A stretch of 64,000 nucleotides of DNA from Heliopora coerulea (GCA_030142905.1 JASJOG010000146.1:682001-746000), one strand, 5' to 3'; shown: positions 13,601 to 25,297, numbered from the stretch's first letter. Made by a program: numbers and translations. Notes: generated from the sequence alone by a model not told the origin.

Positions 13601-16600
13601 TATAATTCAGGCAACGTCTCAGCTTACTGATTATAAAACTTTTAGGGATAGGAGGAAATAATTCTGAAATCAGTGAAAGGACGTGGCTTTCCTCAGCTCT
13701 TTCCATCCAGACCCTTAATGTTTCAAGTTTCTTTGACAACAAACAGCAACCAAAATTTGTTTTTTATCGCTGTTTACAGCGCTTGTGCTAAGGGATTTAG
13801 TGGAAGACCACGATACACAGGGTTTCTTCTTCAATTTTGAAATGCCTTTCTTATCTGTTTAGGGATTGCGTTCTAGAAGAAGATGTCGTTGTTGGTTCTG
13901 GGTCGAACGTTGGGGCAGGAACTGTCATTAGGCATTCGATTATTGGAAAGCAATGTGTGATAGGTAATGAGATTTTGGGAATAATTTAGAAATTGATGAC
14001 AATGGGTCAGGGAACACAAGGTGTCGGATTTTAGTCTTGAGTAAATCTTGTGAGTTGCAATCTGAAATAGTTTCAAAACCTGGTGATTTTTTTCTGTCAT
14101 TCATCACATCGTCTCCACCTTTTACTCGTTGGTTCGGTCCGTCGGATGATCTATCTTGTATTCCTTCCTTCTTTTCTTGCCTCCTTCCTTCTTTCATTCC
14201 TTCTTTCATTCCTTCCTTCCTTCTTTCATTCCTTCCTTCTTTCATTCCTTCCTTTCTTCTTTCCTTCCTTCCTTCTTTCCTTCCTTCCTTCCTTCCTTCC
14301 TTCCTTCTTTCCTTCCTTCCTTCCTTCTTTCCTTCCTTCCTTCCTTCCTTCCTTTCTTCCTTTCTTCCTTCCTTCCTTCCTTCCTTCCTTTCTTCTTTCC
14401 TTCCTTCCTTCCTTCCTTCCTTCCTTCCTTCCTTCCTTCCTTCCTTCCTTTCTTCCTTCCTTCCTTTCTTCCTTCCTTCCTTCCTTCCTTCCTTCCTTCC
14501 TTTCTTCCTTCCTTCCTTCCTTCCTTCCTTCCTTCCTTTCTTCCTTGCTTCCTTCCTTCCTTTCTTCCTTGCTTCCTTCCTTCCTTAGTATTCAGTGCAG
14601 AGACCTGATGACCTGGAATTGCAAGTTTGCAATTTTAAGTTAAATATCTTGTTCAGTCGTAATCCACAAGGATGGTTTTGCGGTAGAAATGTTTGGTATT
14701 TCTCGACGTTTATTTTATAGGTGATAACGTAGTCATAGAAGATTCATACATTTGGGACGGGGTTAAAATTGAGGATAACAGTCATATTTCGAAGTCAATA
14801 CTTTGTGATAATGTCATAGTTAAAAGGTAAGCTGTTAATCAATGCCCTAAGACACTCGATGACAAACTTGCATTTTACAATCTGCCACATCTCAATGTAA
14901 TCACACAGTTTTCTTTACAACAGCTCTATCTTGCAACTGGTACCTTGTGTTGATCCGCTGCTTCGTGTAACTCATACTTAACTAAATTGTACGACACCAA
15001 ACCACAACACTATACCCATTGCACCATACCAAACCCTGTTGTTCTTCAACCTTTGCAAGAACAGCGGCTCTTAAATACAAAATTTTTACAAGAGGTCACT
15101 TCGCGACTTTCCAAGCTGTGGAGTAAAAACATTATTGACTTTTCCTTAATTTCAGATATTCTGGTTGCACCCCTACCTCTACCTTGCTCTGCCATTTTGT
15201 ATATACATAAATAATTTGTCTTTTTCATGCTTTTCAACCCTAGAGATGTGACGACACAAAAAGGGTGTGTTTTGTCTTTTAATGTAAGTTTAATTATTTC
15301 TTTTGATAGCTAAACGCAGTGACATCAGTCGTTATGTCTTACACCCCGTTGTATTGCCAAGAATTTAGTTCGATCTGAATGTTCTTCTCAGGTTGTGGTG
15401 GGCCCGAACGTTAACATGAAACCAGGCGTCAGGTTAACTTTAAAGAAGCTTGACAAAGAAGAAGATTTTGGAAGTGGGGAACTCTCTTTGGACGAGGATA
15501 ACATAACCAAAAGAAAAAGTAAGCTACTGAGTCGTGATTGTTTTGGAACACGGACTTCAGCCTGACCACTCTTTGCTTATTATCTCAACTTGTCATTATC
15601 CAAGTCTCCTCACGCTGGACCCTCTGAAATAACACTTGGCCAATCTTCTAAACAAGACGCTCCTCGGTTTTCAATTAAAGTGAATAACAGTTGATAACAT
15701 ACTGTAGTATTAAAAAGTGGGCTGTATCCGAACTTAAAACATTGGAAACTGAATTTTCGATGGCTCACGTTGACCTTCTTCAGGTTTCTAAGTTCAGGCA
15801 AGATTTCTTGGGTTATTTAAGTTATCATGACGTGGCCACAAAGATCTTAACCAAGGTAAATACACACGCGAGATTTTGCGTCGGGTTCCAAGTTGGACTC
15901 CAGTGTTTTGCTAAATACTTTTAAAGAGTGTTCAGGTCTCTTGGGGATCACAGTAGTCCTGTAATTTTTCTTCTTGATTTGATTCATTTCAAAGATCCTT
16001 ATAATCCAGACGAGGTCGGAGCTGAAGGCTGCGGATATGTTTGGAAGAAAGAAGTTGACTCTGACGATGAAAGTGACAAAGAATTCGCAGACTTATGGGG
16101 TAACAGACATTATTTTAGTGAACTGTGGTATCTCAGTATTCGCGGTAAATTTAAACAGATTAACGGATTGTCTTCTTTACCTTTAAAAGGTCATAGCGAT
16201 GAAATATTGAGTGAAGAGGAAAGCAGTGAGGAGTCCCTCCGTGCAGCAACTCCACCGCCAAGCCCACCACCAGAGGATACAAAATGTAGGAATATAAGTT
16301 GCTAAAACTCACGTTTCCAGAACTGTAAAGCTTTGTTAGCCATGGGAAGATGATTCATTTTGAACCAAGTCTATCGCAGTAACTCTTTCCTGGCGGGATA
16401 AGACTTTTATCATTTTACTTTGGCTAACGCCAGACGATTTTACTCGTCAAAGGGAGAGCTCCCGCCATTAAAAGAGTTAATTAACTTTAGCACGAAGGAA
16501 ACATTTTACCTGGTTTCTGTATGATTAAGTCAACAGACGCCAGTAGTTCGAAGCCCACATAGCTTTTTTGGTTGATTACTTCTGTCGAGTCAGCTGTGCT

Positions 16601-19600
16601 GTCCATGATTCGAACAATAATGAAATTCATTTTACAAAGAGTCGCTCTCTGACCTGGAAATATTTTATTTTCGAGCTTTCGACTGTCTGGCTACAGTCTT
16701 CAACGGGAAGAAATTCTTCCCGTTGAAGACTGTAGCCAGACAGTCGAAAGCTCGAAAATAAAATGTTTCCAGGTCAGAGAGCGACTCTTTGTATCATGTA
16801 TAAACCTGACCGCGCATCCTCCATCTTTAGAAATTCATTTTGTTTACCAGGTTTTATGTTAATTTTGTTAGTATTTTACAACGAAGTGTTGGATACAATG
16901 CGGAGTGGATTATCTAATAAAGTTAATCCGGAGAACCTCGTCCTTGAGATTAATGCTTCCAAGTAAGTCACAGTCAGTCTTCATAACAGTCTCAGTTCTC
17001 CTGTCAGCAGCCACCGTAAAAAGCAACCACTTCTCAAAGTAAATATAAAGTGTCTTTATTTATACTGGATAACCCTATCAGCTACCTAAGCTGTTCTCCC
17101 TAGAGGTCCAGTAAGGGCCACCCCTCATGGGTCCAGTGTTAGAAGGAAACCGGAGTACCCGGAGAAAATCTGCGATGCTTGGTAGAGTCAAACTGGACAA
17201 CACTCTTCTCACATGTGACCAAGGTAACTTTTTAATCAGATAACTGCACGGAGCCAGAATCGAACCCTTGTCATAGTGGTGAGAGACACGTGCACTACCA
17301 CTATGTTACCAGCACCCCTAAATAGGGTACAAGAACAACAGTTTCTGATAAACTGCCATTCGTCCACATGCTTTCAAGGGAGCAACCACGATTAATAACC
17401 AGCCAGTTGTTGGAAGAAACAACTGTCTAAAAAAACGGCCAGAGGCGTCGTTACTGCGGAGTGTGTTGGGTGTGACATCCCCAAAATTTAAAAAAAAAAA
17501 AACCCTACAAACTTTGGGCATATTCGACCGTGTTAGCATTGAACTTGGGCAAATTTTGGTCCGGTTTAAGAGGAAGAAATTGTTCGAAATTCGGAAAAAT
17601 TCCTTGACGACCTTTTCCCGAAACATTTCTGGCTCGCCACGCGTCTAAAAACATCTCAACACCGACTGTGTTTTGTAGAAACCAAATCTTCTCATGAAAA
17701 ACCTCTTAAAAAAACGCCACCTTTCATGGACAATCATCTGTTCGAAAGAGCCGTATGTCTTCATCAGCTAAGCCTTCAAATCTGCTGTTCTTTTATTTCC
17801 TGTCTTATTCATTGCTATTTGTCTCTTTTAGATACGCATATAATGTCACATTCCATGAACTCAATCATGCCGTTACCAAAGCTTTCTTGGAGAGTATATT
17901 CTCGGGTGTCACCACTCATCGTCAAGAGATCCTGAGGGATCTTAAGAATGTGAGCATGTTACCCTTCATTGAATTTTGGGAGTAGGGACGACTGTGCATT
18001 TGATCTCGAGCTCATTTTTTTATTGCAAAATTAAAAAATTTTAAAGTTTTGCAGTTGCGTAGCTCCAGGAAGATTTAGATTTAACTACAACACCAGCCTG
18101 AGACCCTGCACGTCATGTGCTGCCGTGGTTGATGGCCATGTTCGCACTAATTGCCAACCCAAGTATGGAACAGATTAATGACCATATTCAGGACGATATA
18201 ATTTTATCGATTTCATTTTCTTTTCGTCTGGTGTACATTGTGATGAAAATTTGTACACATTAGCGTTGAATTGGTACAAAAGGGATTACCAACCATGAAT
18301 CATTTTATTTAATTCACATTACCTGCCTGGTTGCCTAATTATGGTAGCGCCACGAAGCTTTCAAAAGTGGCTAACTTGACCACCATGTCCGAAGGGTAAT
18401 TTTTAACCCTCTTCTAAATGAAAACCAATCACAAATTTTAAGGTTCTCAAAAGTCGTTGTGTAACACATGCGTTGTGATTTTAAGATTTTATCGTTGGAT
18501 TGTTGACAACATCTGAGCCCTTGACGACTTTACTTGTTTTACTGTTCAGCGCCTGAGTTTTTTTAATGTTTTGTATTTTAATGCTGTGCCCTCAAGCAGG
18601 CTGTCGACCATTTACATATGTTGTTCGCTCATTACATGAAGGAACCGGAGAACCAAAAAGTTGGCATATTGGCCGCTGAGGTAGGGAACGTTTTTGCGAT
18701 TATAATATTTTTTGACATGTTTTAAAAATCCAAGATGAGAGTCAAACAAGGCAAAGGGATTAAAGCGCCACTGACATTTTACGCTAAATATAACCACCGT
18801 TATCGTTTCAATTTTGTTTTGTTTCTTATTATTTTAAAGTCTTCAACTAGTAACGAGTTTTTGTCTGTTTTCTCCTTTCTATTTTAGTTGAGGCTTTATG
18901 CAATTCAGCGCTTACGATATTCCATGTACTTTTTGAAATCAAGTTTTGTATTTTGTAGGAATATTTTGTTCAAAACCAAACAGTGTCGCCTGCATTCCAG
19001 ACATTTCTCCATTTGATGTATGATCGAGATGTTTTTGATGAAGGTGTTCTACTCCAGTGGTACAACTCACCACTTCAGAGAGAAGACTCGACGTCGAGTA
19101 GACGCCAAGAAACAATTCGACAACAGGTTTCTATGACAATTAGTCAACCTTACCGTTTACCTTCTATTTTTTATTACACTTTATATTTTTTTCTACTCTT
19201 TTTTACCTTACTAATCTTAATGTGCCATACCTTTCGTTTTCAAATTCGCTATCGCTCATCCTTTTTTTTATTATTCAACTTCTTCCTTTTGTTTTTCTTT
19301 TCTCTTCTAACATTTTTCATCCCTTTTCCTTTCCTTTCATTTTCCTTTCATCTCCTGTCCTGTCCTTTCCTTTCCTATTCATTCAATTGGTTCCTCACAT
19401 ATCTTCTCTGGCTCATCCCTTTCCTTTCGTATCCTGTCCTACCCTATCCTATCCTATCCTATCCTGTCCATTCCTTTCCCCTCTATTTACTCCTCGCTTA
19501 CCCCTCCTGGCTAGGATGCTACACCCATTCTTTTCGTTCCGCTGAACTTCTCTTAATGGTGGTCTCCACATTTATTATTTTCTCCTTACTTCTTTCATTT

Positions 19601-19718
19601 TCTCACTTCCCTTATCGTAACCATCTTTTTTAATCCGAATTTCCACTCTTCTATTTAGGTTTCTCGTTTCATCACTTGGCTCGAGGTAGCTGAAGAGGAG
19701 TCGGACGATTCTTCCTAA
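7686..19718 (+). CDS. EIF2B5: Translation initiation factor eIF2B subunit epsilon
   Basis: This is the catalytic subunit of eIF2B, the guanine-nucleotide exchange factor for eIF2. Exons: 7686-7823, 7924-8048, 8807-8909, 9349-9431, 9898-9972, 11041-11140, 11373-11450, 11692-11769, 12310-12395, 13863-13963, 14721-14826, 15244-15283, 15392-15518, 15995-16099, 16190-16285, 16887-16962, 17832-17949, 18600-18680, 18959-19126 and 19659-19718. The N-terminal pyrophosphorylase-like domain reads [18 protein letters not shown]...LLDYTVDFL. Exons from about 12.3 to 15.5 kb encode left-handed beta-helix hexapeptides ([34 protein letters not shown]). The C-terminal W2 domain ends in [16 protein letters not shown], matching the acidic/aromatic box. 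About 647 residues are accounted for, against 721 in human. A short exon of about 10-15 codons seems to be missing from my model between 17949 and 18600, where homologues have an LLKAWSPVFRNY-like segment; translation may also run on past 17949 ([10 protein letters not shown]). The start is the first in-frame ATG giving MKGKKKEAK. Confidence 0.93.
8223..8423. repeat. Composite of two partial ~100-bp repeat copies
   Basis: The left half is a plus-oriented copy (TTTTACTCTAGTTAATGCCAG). The right half is a reversed copy (TTAGCCAGAATAAAATTC...TTAATGGGTTAA). They lie head to head in an EIF2B5 intron. Confidence 0.5.
10484..10925 (+). repeat. Long (ATC/CAT)n trinucleotide microsatellite
   Basis: About 440 bp of interrupted ATC/CAT/ATG triplets in EIF2B5 intron 5. 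Blocks of about 75 bp recur, sharing the TTATCACTATTGTTATCATC core. Open frames here encode only runs of His or Ile/Met and are artefacts. Confidence 0.9.
11801..12172. mobile_element. TA-flanked MITE with 25-bp inverted ends
   Basis: The left end TACAGTAGAACCTGAGTTTT (from 11799) is repeated exactly as its reverse complement at the right end, closing at 12174; the match covers 25 bp including the flanking TA. A TA dinucleotide at each border (11799-11800 and 12173-12174) fits Tc1/mariner/pogo-type integration. The 372-bp interior has no transposase. It contains a second hairpin with AAGTTCGGCAGAAGA arms around 11897-11947 and repeated GGTCGCTGGT motifs. It sits in an EIF2B5 intron. Non-autonomous status is inferred from length. 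Confidence 0.8.
12455..12554 (+). repeat. Copy of the ~100-bp dispersed repeat
   Basis: Contains TTTCACTCTGGCTAATGCCA, then GATTTTAGTCGTCAAAGGGA, and ends CCCTTAATGAGTTAA. It is in an EIF2B5 intron. Confidence 0.65.
13265..13440 (+). repeat. (GACA)n / (CAGG-CAGA)n microsatellite
   Basis: About 175 bp of GACAGACAGG-type tetranucleotide repeats in an EIF2B5 intron, with interspersed GAAA units. Reverse-frame Cys/Leu/Ser-rich ORFs are artefacts. Confidence 0.9.
14158..14587 (+). repeat. (CTTC)n polypyrimidine tract
   Basis: About 430 bp of almost pure CTTC/CTTT on the sense strand, ending 133 bp before the EIF2B5 exon that starts at 14721. The Ser/Phe/Leu/Pro-rich frames are artefacts. It could form triplex DNA and may be length-polymorphic. 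Confidence 0.95.
16379..16480 (+). repeat. Copy of the ~100-bp dispersed repeat
   Basis: One of the best copies: AACTCTTTCCTGGCGGGA, a CTAACGCCAGACGATTTTAC core, and an end in GCCATTAAAAGAGTTAA. The outer ends can pair (GGCGGGA with TCCCGCC). It is in an EIF2B5 intron. Confidence 0.7.
16633..16793. mobile_element. 161-bp near-perfect palindrome (foldback element)
   Basis: The two 80-bp arms are reverse complements around A16713 (GAAGAAATTCTTC at the centre), with a single mismatch that I can see (ATATTTT on the left against AAAATGTT on the right). There is essentially no loop. It lies in the EIF2B5 intron just before the exon at 16887. No coding capacity; probably a non-autonomous foldback element. 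Confidence 0.85.
17052..17318 (-). mobile_element. tRNA-derived SINE, copy 1
   Basis: On the minus strand the element starts GGTGCTGGTAACATAGTGGT (A-box-like) and has GGTTCGATTCT (plus 17257-17267), one mismatch from the pol III B box GGTTCGANTCC. The body includes CTCCGGGTACTCCGGTTTCC and GATAGGGTTATCCAGTATAA, and it ends in AAATAAAGAC. A second copy is at 46119-46371. It is antisense in an EIF2B5 intron. Confidence 0.8.
19170..19500 (+). repeat. Degenerate polypyrimidine tract with (CCTAT)n
   Basis: Sense-strand TTTCC/CCTTT-rich sequence with a short CCTAT run around 19440-19470, in the last EIF2B5 intron upstream of the exon at 19659. Confidence 0.7.
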
Positions 19719-21898
19719 ATACATTTATCTTCCATTAGTTTTGTCTCGCCTCTCCAAATTTTCTCGCCAATTTACTCGAAGTAGCGGCGTTCAGTGTCAC
19801 CCCAATTTTCGGCCCTCATGCCCCTAGCGGCGTAGATTATGGTGGAATGTTACATCTTCCAAAGTTTTCGAAAAAATAGAGAATTCGGGGAAAAAATAGT
19901 AATTCTGACGTATTTGATAAGGTAAAGGAGATCAAAATCCTTTTTGGTTACTAGTTTATATTTAATTTACGTATTGGGGTTGAGAAAACGACGGCACACC
20001 ATATATGGTTTAAACGCACGTCAAATTAAATTCGGGCTATTTTTGAAAGAATACAATATTCGGGCAAATTAAGCTGGTCACCCCCCAGTCAAAATGGCTT
20101 AACTACGTCTCTGCATGCCCCCTTTTGTTTCATATGATCTCTATGGGTTCAGATATAGCTCTAATGATTTCCAGATGTAAAATCTTCGAAGTACGCGTTA
20201 CCACGACATGTTTATAGGAAGCCTAATTCCGCAGCATTGACGGAGACTTCTAGGACGATTTTGCCTTGCAAAAGAATGTTTCTTTCAATGTCAAAGACAG
20301 TGAATGATTTTTCCTCCTTACGGTATTGATGATGTCCGATTCACTTTCAAAACACGATGTGACTGAGAGGATTTCTGTTTTCATGATAACGTGAGCATTA
20401 ATTGCAGGCGGACGTATGGCGTTTTTTACGAAGTCGCCTCCGCCAGCTGGCAGGGAACAGTTGTTTGAAAATCGTTCACGACTAGGGAGAAGAAGGGTCA
20501 GAGTTCACCATGCAGTTCTATGAAAGGAAAGTTTCTTTCGATTTTGAAATACGATGTATTTCGCTTTTTACTGTGGTCGTCGCAGTTTATGTAAACTTCC
20601 TATTTAAGGATGCGAGTTGACAGCTATCTCTATCTTTTATTTTATCATAATATTTAAATACGCCTTTCCGAAGTGCCTGCAATTATCTTCCCAGGGTTCT
20701 GATGGCTGAGGCGTCTCGAATTCTCAGATTTTTAGTGAACCTCGCTTTTTCTGAATGTAACTAAGGCCTCAGCACGGAAATTATCCCGTTGTGTCGTTCT
20801 TGCCTGTCATGTGGATGTCTATTTCGTCTGTCTACTTTGACGGGCCTTGTTGGGCACCTCTTCCTCTTAAGGACCCTCAGAGCCATTTGTAGATCACTCT
20901 AGTTGTGGACCGTAGTCCTTGTCAAGAAGCCTCTACATATTGTTTGGGAATGTTTGGGAATGTTTTGGAACGAACTTGGCTGACAGGTGTCACAGTTTCG
21001 TTTTATTAAAACATCCTTGAGGAGCCCACTGTCTGTCTTCATTTCAGATCTTCTACATTCCTAATTTCATAAAACAAGACTGCCTACAAGAACCTGTTGG
21101 GTAGTATATTCCGCCGTAACTGTCTACTGTTCTGCTTCGTTGCTTCATTTTTTGGAGTCAGACAGCATTTAGTAACTGCTGAATATTACCTGTAATTAAA
21201 CCCAAAATATTATAATTGCTTTTAAAAGACCTAAAATGTCCACCAGGTTTTATCTCGATACTTCCCACGTGCTCCGAAACAAACATTTACGCTTTGATAA
21301 CAGAACACCTTATACGGTTTTCGCATTAGAGAATCAAATATCTATTGTCTTTAGCTCCTACTGATAGTTTCATTTTCTATTTACGAAAGTTGAAGCTACT
21401 GGAGATCATCTCAACTGTGTTAGTCACTTGCACTTCAACTTCCTCAAGTCTAAGTTATAATGCACTCAAGACTTTGGTGTGATACAATATTCTTTAAAAT
21501 GAACATGGATTATGAACAGAACTGAATCCTCTATTCCAAACGTCTGTATAGAATATTCTAGTTTCGGTTAAGTGGATCGTTTTTCGAAATCAACTTCCAT
21601 GGAAACTGCATACAATATCTGTATTCGATATCGAAAACGAGATCGCCTGACTTAGGTCTGCAGTTAAGCGAATACAATTGGTGTGCCAGCTGCTTAATAT
21701 GAATAAATAATGACTTATTTGCTTATTGCAAGTTGGTTGCCGTTTTCATTCACCACCCACGCCTCTCTAGTTACAGTCTACAATCAACTGTGGGCAACTC
21801 ACGACATTAATATCAAACGTGTACCGTCTGTTAAATAGGAACTTTGCTGAACATCAACTTCAAATTTGTCTCGTCACATCCTCCGTAACCAGGCAAAG
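19719..21898. other. Intergenic, EIF2B5 to receptor 1
   Basis: No gene recognised. It holds the EIF2B5 3' UTR on the left and the presumed 5' region of receptor 1 on the right. A short repeated TGTTTGGGAATG lies near 20940. No long ORF or clear element. Confidence 0.5.
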
Positions 21899-23026
21899 AT
21901 GTGGAACTATACTCGAATTTCTGACATTACTCCTACATCAACTGAAAGCGATGGCGCCGCGACAGAACCAGAAATTGAAAAGGGCACTGCATCTGAAAAT
22001 AGCGCAATAATACCTTCAATGGTACCAGTCTTTATCGTCATTTCTGTGATTGCTTTACTTGGAAACTTCTTGGTTGTTTTTCTTTTTGTCCGGAACAGTT
22101 CTTGGCTGAAGAAAGCTCATAGTTGTCTCATCCTTGCGCTGGCTATCACCGATATTCTCACAGCAGTTTGCATCCTAACCGTACCTTTGTTCATTCACGA
22201 CGGCGACGTCTACCCTGTTCCCGAAAACTCAATCGCCAGGGAATTGTATTGCCGAATTGTCTCGTCCCACTATCTCGTCTTCTCGCTTGGGGTAACTTCC
22301 GTGTATACTTGCCTTTTCCTTGCTATAGAGCGCTGGCTGGCGATTGGCAAGCCCTTGTTTTACAATCAGCATATTCATTCGAAGCGTAACATTGCTTTGA
22401 TGGTACTTCTACCTTGGATTGCGGGCTTCGCGTTCGAGAGCCCGGCCATCATTCACACGACCGGCGTGGTTCATCCTGGTGGTACCGCCGGCTGTAAATG
22501 GAATCCGGACACCTGGGAATGGCCAACTCGTGTAGCCATTGCCGTTGTATGTTTGCTTGGGATGATAATGATCCCAGGTCTTTTGGTTGTCGTTACGTAT
22601 GTTCACATCTTAATCAAAGTGAAGGCAACATCGATTAACTCTCAGCCTGAGAGAGAGCCGAGCAAACGAAGCAAGATTGATTTTAAACGAATCACGACCA
22701 TGTCTGGCATTGCTTCGATAACACTGATTATTTGTTGGTTGCCTGGCCAAATTTACTTTATGTTGGGTCAAATGGATTACGTGAAACTGGACGTCGTCGG
22801 CCACAGATGGCTGAACGTCTTAGCATTGTCAAATTCCTGTTTTAATCCGTTTATTTACGCCTACTGGAATCCAAAGTACAGAGAAGGCTTTAAAACGGAA
22901 TTGGCCATGCTTGTATTTTGGAGACGCCGTCAAGAGTCTCTCAGTCTTACCAACCAGTCAAAAAATCATGGTTATGGTGTGGTTGCAAGAAGAGATGAAG
23001 CCTCACCACCTGAGACAGACGTATAA
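21899..23026 (+). CDS. Class A (rhodopsin-like) GPCR, cluster member 1
   Basis: Single-exon seven-helix receptor of about 375 aa. The start is the ATG at 21899, with A at -3, giving MWNYTR with an N-glycosylation site; the frame is open further upstream but has no earlier ATG. Helix 1 carries LLGNFLVVFL. Helix 2 has LALAITDIL with the conserved Asp. Helix 3 opens with the conserved Cys (LYCRIVSSHY) and ends IERW in place of DRY. The second extracellular loop has GCKW, the disulfide partner. Helix 6 has CWLPGQ and helix 7 has NSCFNPFIYAYWNP. The C-tail is short and basic. It resembles neuropeptide-type receptors, but the ligand cannot be read from sequence. Receptors at 25298, 30427 and 34930 share the SHY..FS.GVTSVYTCL signature. 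Confidence 0.9.
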   Translation: MWNYTRISDITPTSTESDGAATEPEIEKGTASENSAIIPSMVPVFIVISVIALLGNFLVVFLFVRNSSWLKKAHSCLILALAITDILTAVCILTVPLFIHDGDVYPVPENSIARELYCRIVSSHYLVFSLGVTSVYTCLFLAIERWLAIGKPLFYNQHIHSKRNIALMVLLPWIAGFAFESPAIIHTTGVVHPGGTAGCKWNPDTWEWPTRVAIAVVCLLGMIMIPGLLVVVTYVHILIKVKATSINSQPEREPSKRSKIDFKRITTMSGIASITLIICWLPGQIYFMLGQMDYVKLDVVGHRWLNVLALSNSCFNPFIYAYWNPKYREGFKTELAMLVFWRRRQESLSLTNQSKNHGYGVVARRDEASPPETDV

Positions 23027-23409
23027 CATTAGAGGTTAATTCTTGTTCCGTTGAATCGTATTTAAACCTTTTAGCGCATGTTCTATTCTGGACATCAGTA
23101 AGACTTGACCACTGTATTCCAAGCCGCAGGTGTTATTACAGAGTTCTATAAGCCGGGCAGTCGCGATATATTACATTTAGTGTATGTAAATGTACATTTA
23201 GTCCAAGTATACAAAATAGTCTTCGTAGGTCAAGCATAATCTGGAGTTGAACTCTACTGGGGGGTTAAACAAACAAGGCTGACTACTTTACAGGCCGTAT
23301 TTCGAAGACTTGAAACTTAAGACGAGATATAGTCGACTATTTGATTCTATAACACTGGCTTCTGATCCAGTCTTATTCTTTTACTGCAAAGACGTAGGAA
23401 GCAACCAGT

Positions 23410-23560
23410 CATTGGGGGGCACGACCGAGCGCCGAAGGCGCAAGGAACCTCTAGGGGGGCCCGGGGACATGCTCTCCCAGAAAATTTTGATTTTCTAAGG
23501 CAATGAAACACCATTTCCTGCATTTTGAGGGCCGTTTTAACAAAAATAAAATAAAATCAT
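23410..23560. repeat. Probable dispersed repeat with GCGCCGAAGGCGC hairpin
   Basis: GC-rich island in AT-rich DNA. GAGCGCCGAAGGCGC is a short hairpin, followed by GGGGGGCCCGGGGACATGCT and an AT-rich tail. I recall similar sequence as a common repeat in marine invertebrate genomes. Only one copy is in this window, so repeat status is inferred. Confidence 0.35.
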
Positions 23561-24198
23561 AAACAGTAAGTCACCAAAAATTTATAGTAATATGATAAAA
23601 TATTTTATCTCATCATTGTACATGCCAACAGGGAGTGATTTTCAATTGCTGTTTCGCTTTCCCCAACAGAGTCGATTTTTGAGCGTTTATGTTAGCGCAT
23701 GATGGTGAATGGTCAAAGTTAATGCTGTACAATAGTAAGTAACCCTGACTTGGTTTTCCAAAATGCCTACCACACCCAAATTAATAAGATTAAAGCTTAT
23801 AGTCATTAGTTAACGCAACGATTAAAACTAATTATGTACGAGGCGTCATAGAATAGGATAAAGTATCTAAGAATGTTATAACTAAGTCAATTATTATAAC
23901 ACGATGTTTTCTTTGCCTTAACCTAGTTTTTAAATAAAGTTTAATATAGGCACATGTTAAACGTGTTAGTGTCCCACACCACTACATCATGCTATTATTA
24001 TATTTGTCAAAAGTAGCAAGACTAATATACAACCTAAAGCAGACTCGCTAATTTCAATCCTAATGGTTACAAATATTCACTTCACAGCTGATTGTTTTTG
24101 TCCAACCTTTACTTCTATTGTTTACGCTCAACCGCTTTGTTCGTGGTGGTGAGAATTTTCTAATTAGCATCATAGCGTCTCAACATCTCAGCATGTAA

Positions 24199-24470
24199 CG
24201 AGGGCGAAGCCCGAGTCAACTATCACCTCAGAGAAATCTCCAGCTCATAATCTAATTGTTTTAGTAGAAACACACTTTGCAAAGAACGTTTGTTGTCTTC
24301 TCTGGGATTGCACTTTCAAGTAAGCATTCTATTTCATCTTCAGAAACTTCACAAAAACGAGAGGCGGAAGCCATTTTTGCTACTCGCTATCTATCGACGA
24401 ATAGATAGCGAGTAGCGTAGCCAGTCAGAATGCAGCATTAGCAATATTACTCGACTAAGTTTCTACTAAC
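24199..24470. mobile_element. Nested inverted repeats (possible MITE)
   Basis: TTAGTAGAAAC at 24261-24271 is mirrored by GTTTCTACTAA at 24459-24469. Inside is a perfect hairpin at 24379-24416, with 16-bp arms starting GCTACTCGCTATC. A small GGGCGAAGCCC hairpin sits just outside near 24202. No coding capacity. Confidence 0.5.
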
Positions 24471-25297
24471 AACAAATAGATTAATTTCATCGTTCATAGA
24501 TTGATTTAAACTCTTACAAGCTTGTGCGACGACGTTGTCGTCATTTATTTCATAGTCATAATGCGAGTTGATACACTTTCACGTACTGATGAAAACGTCA
24601 ACTATTTTATTTCTTTTGACCAAGAAGAGGTATGCAGATTCGCTGTCCGCGTCTCCTTTCTTAACCTATTAATTGACTAATTGTCCTCGCAACATGTCGT
24701 GTCATCAAAAACGTTATTTAACCTTAATTTTTGCGCCCCTACGAACACCAGCGCCTAGGAAAAGTGTACCCTCCTGCTCCCCCCCCTTGTGACGCCACTG
24801 GTTGATTGTTCAGTTCATCTAAATGGTCGCAGATTACGAAGTGACATACGAAGTCCTTTTAATCTCGAAACTCTCGCTCTTTGTATGAGAATGCAGCCGG
24901 TCGGTAGATTCATGTTCTGGAAGTAAACGGACTAAGCGACGTCTCCAAACAGAAGAAATGTATGAATCTGTTTAATTGCTATTATTGAATATTTTTCAAA
25001 CATACTTCTAAAATTCTTTTACTGCCTGCTTACGTGGGTTCTTTACCACTACTTCAGTACTTCTCCGTTTTTTACAGGTCCTCTGTTTATAACAGCTGTT
25101 GTAGCTGAGAGTCAATCTGTTTAAATAAAGATTATTATTATTATCGTTATTATTGTGGCAAATTAAATCGCCATTTTTATACTTGACGTCATACTAAAGC
25201 ACTGCCCGACCCACACCATTCGAAACCAATGATCCCTTCCTTCAGCAACCGTAGAATCCAACCTTTGTATGACTTTCTGGAATTCTAGTGTTTGGAA

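Larger units (their letters stand above)
23027..25297. other. Intergenic between receptors 1 and 2, repeat-rich
   Basis: No gene seen. It contains a probable dispersed repeat at 23410-23560 and a foldback region at 24199-24470. A short ATT-rich run lies at about 25130-25155. Confidence 0.5.

Noticed and set aside
14037..14643. Ser/Phe/Leu/Pro-rich frames of up to 186 codons
   Set aside because: Three overlapping frames through the (CTTC)n tract; no start context or domain, and they lie between two confirmed EIF2B5 exons.
17257..17267. B-box match that might mark a tRNA gene
   Set aside because: The surrounding sequence does not fold into a tRNA cloverleaf by eye and is shared with a second dispersed copy, so it is a SINE rather than a tRNA gene.
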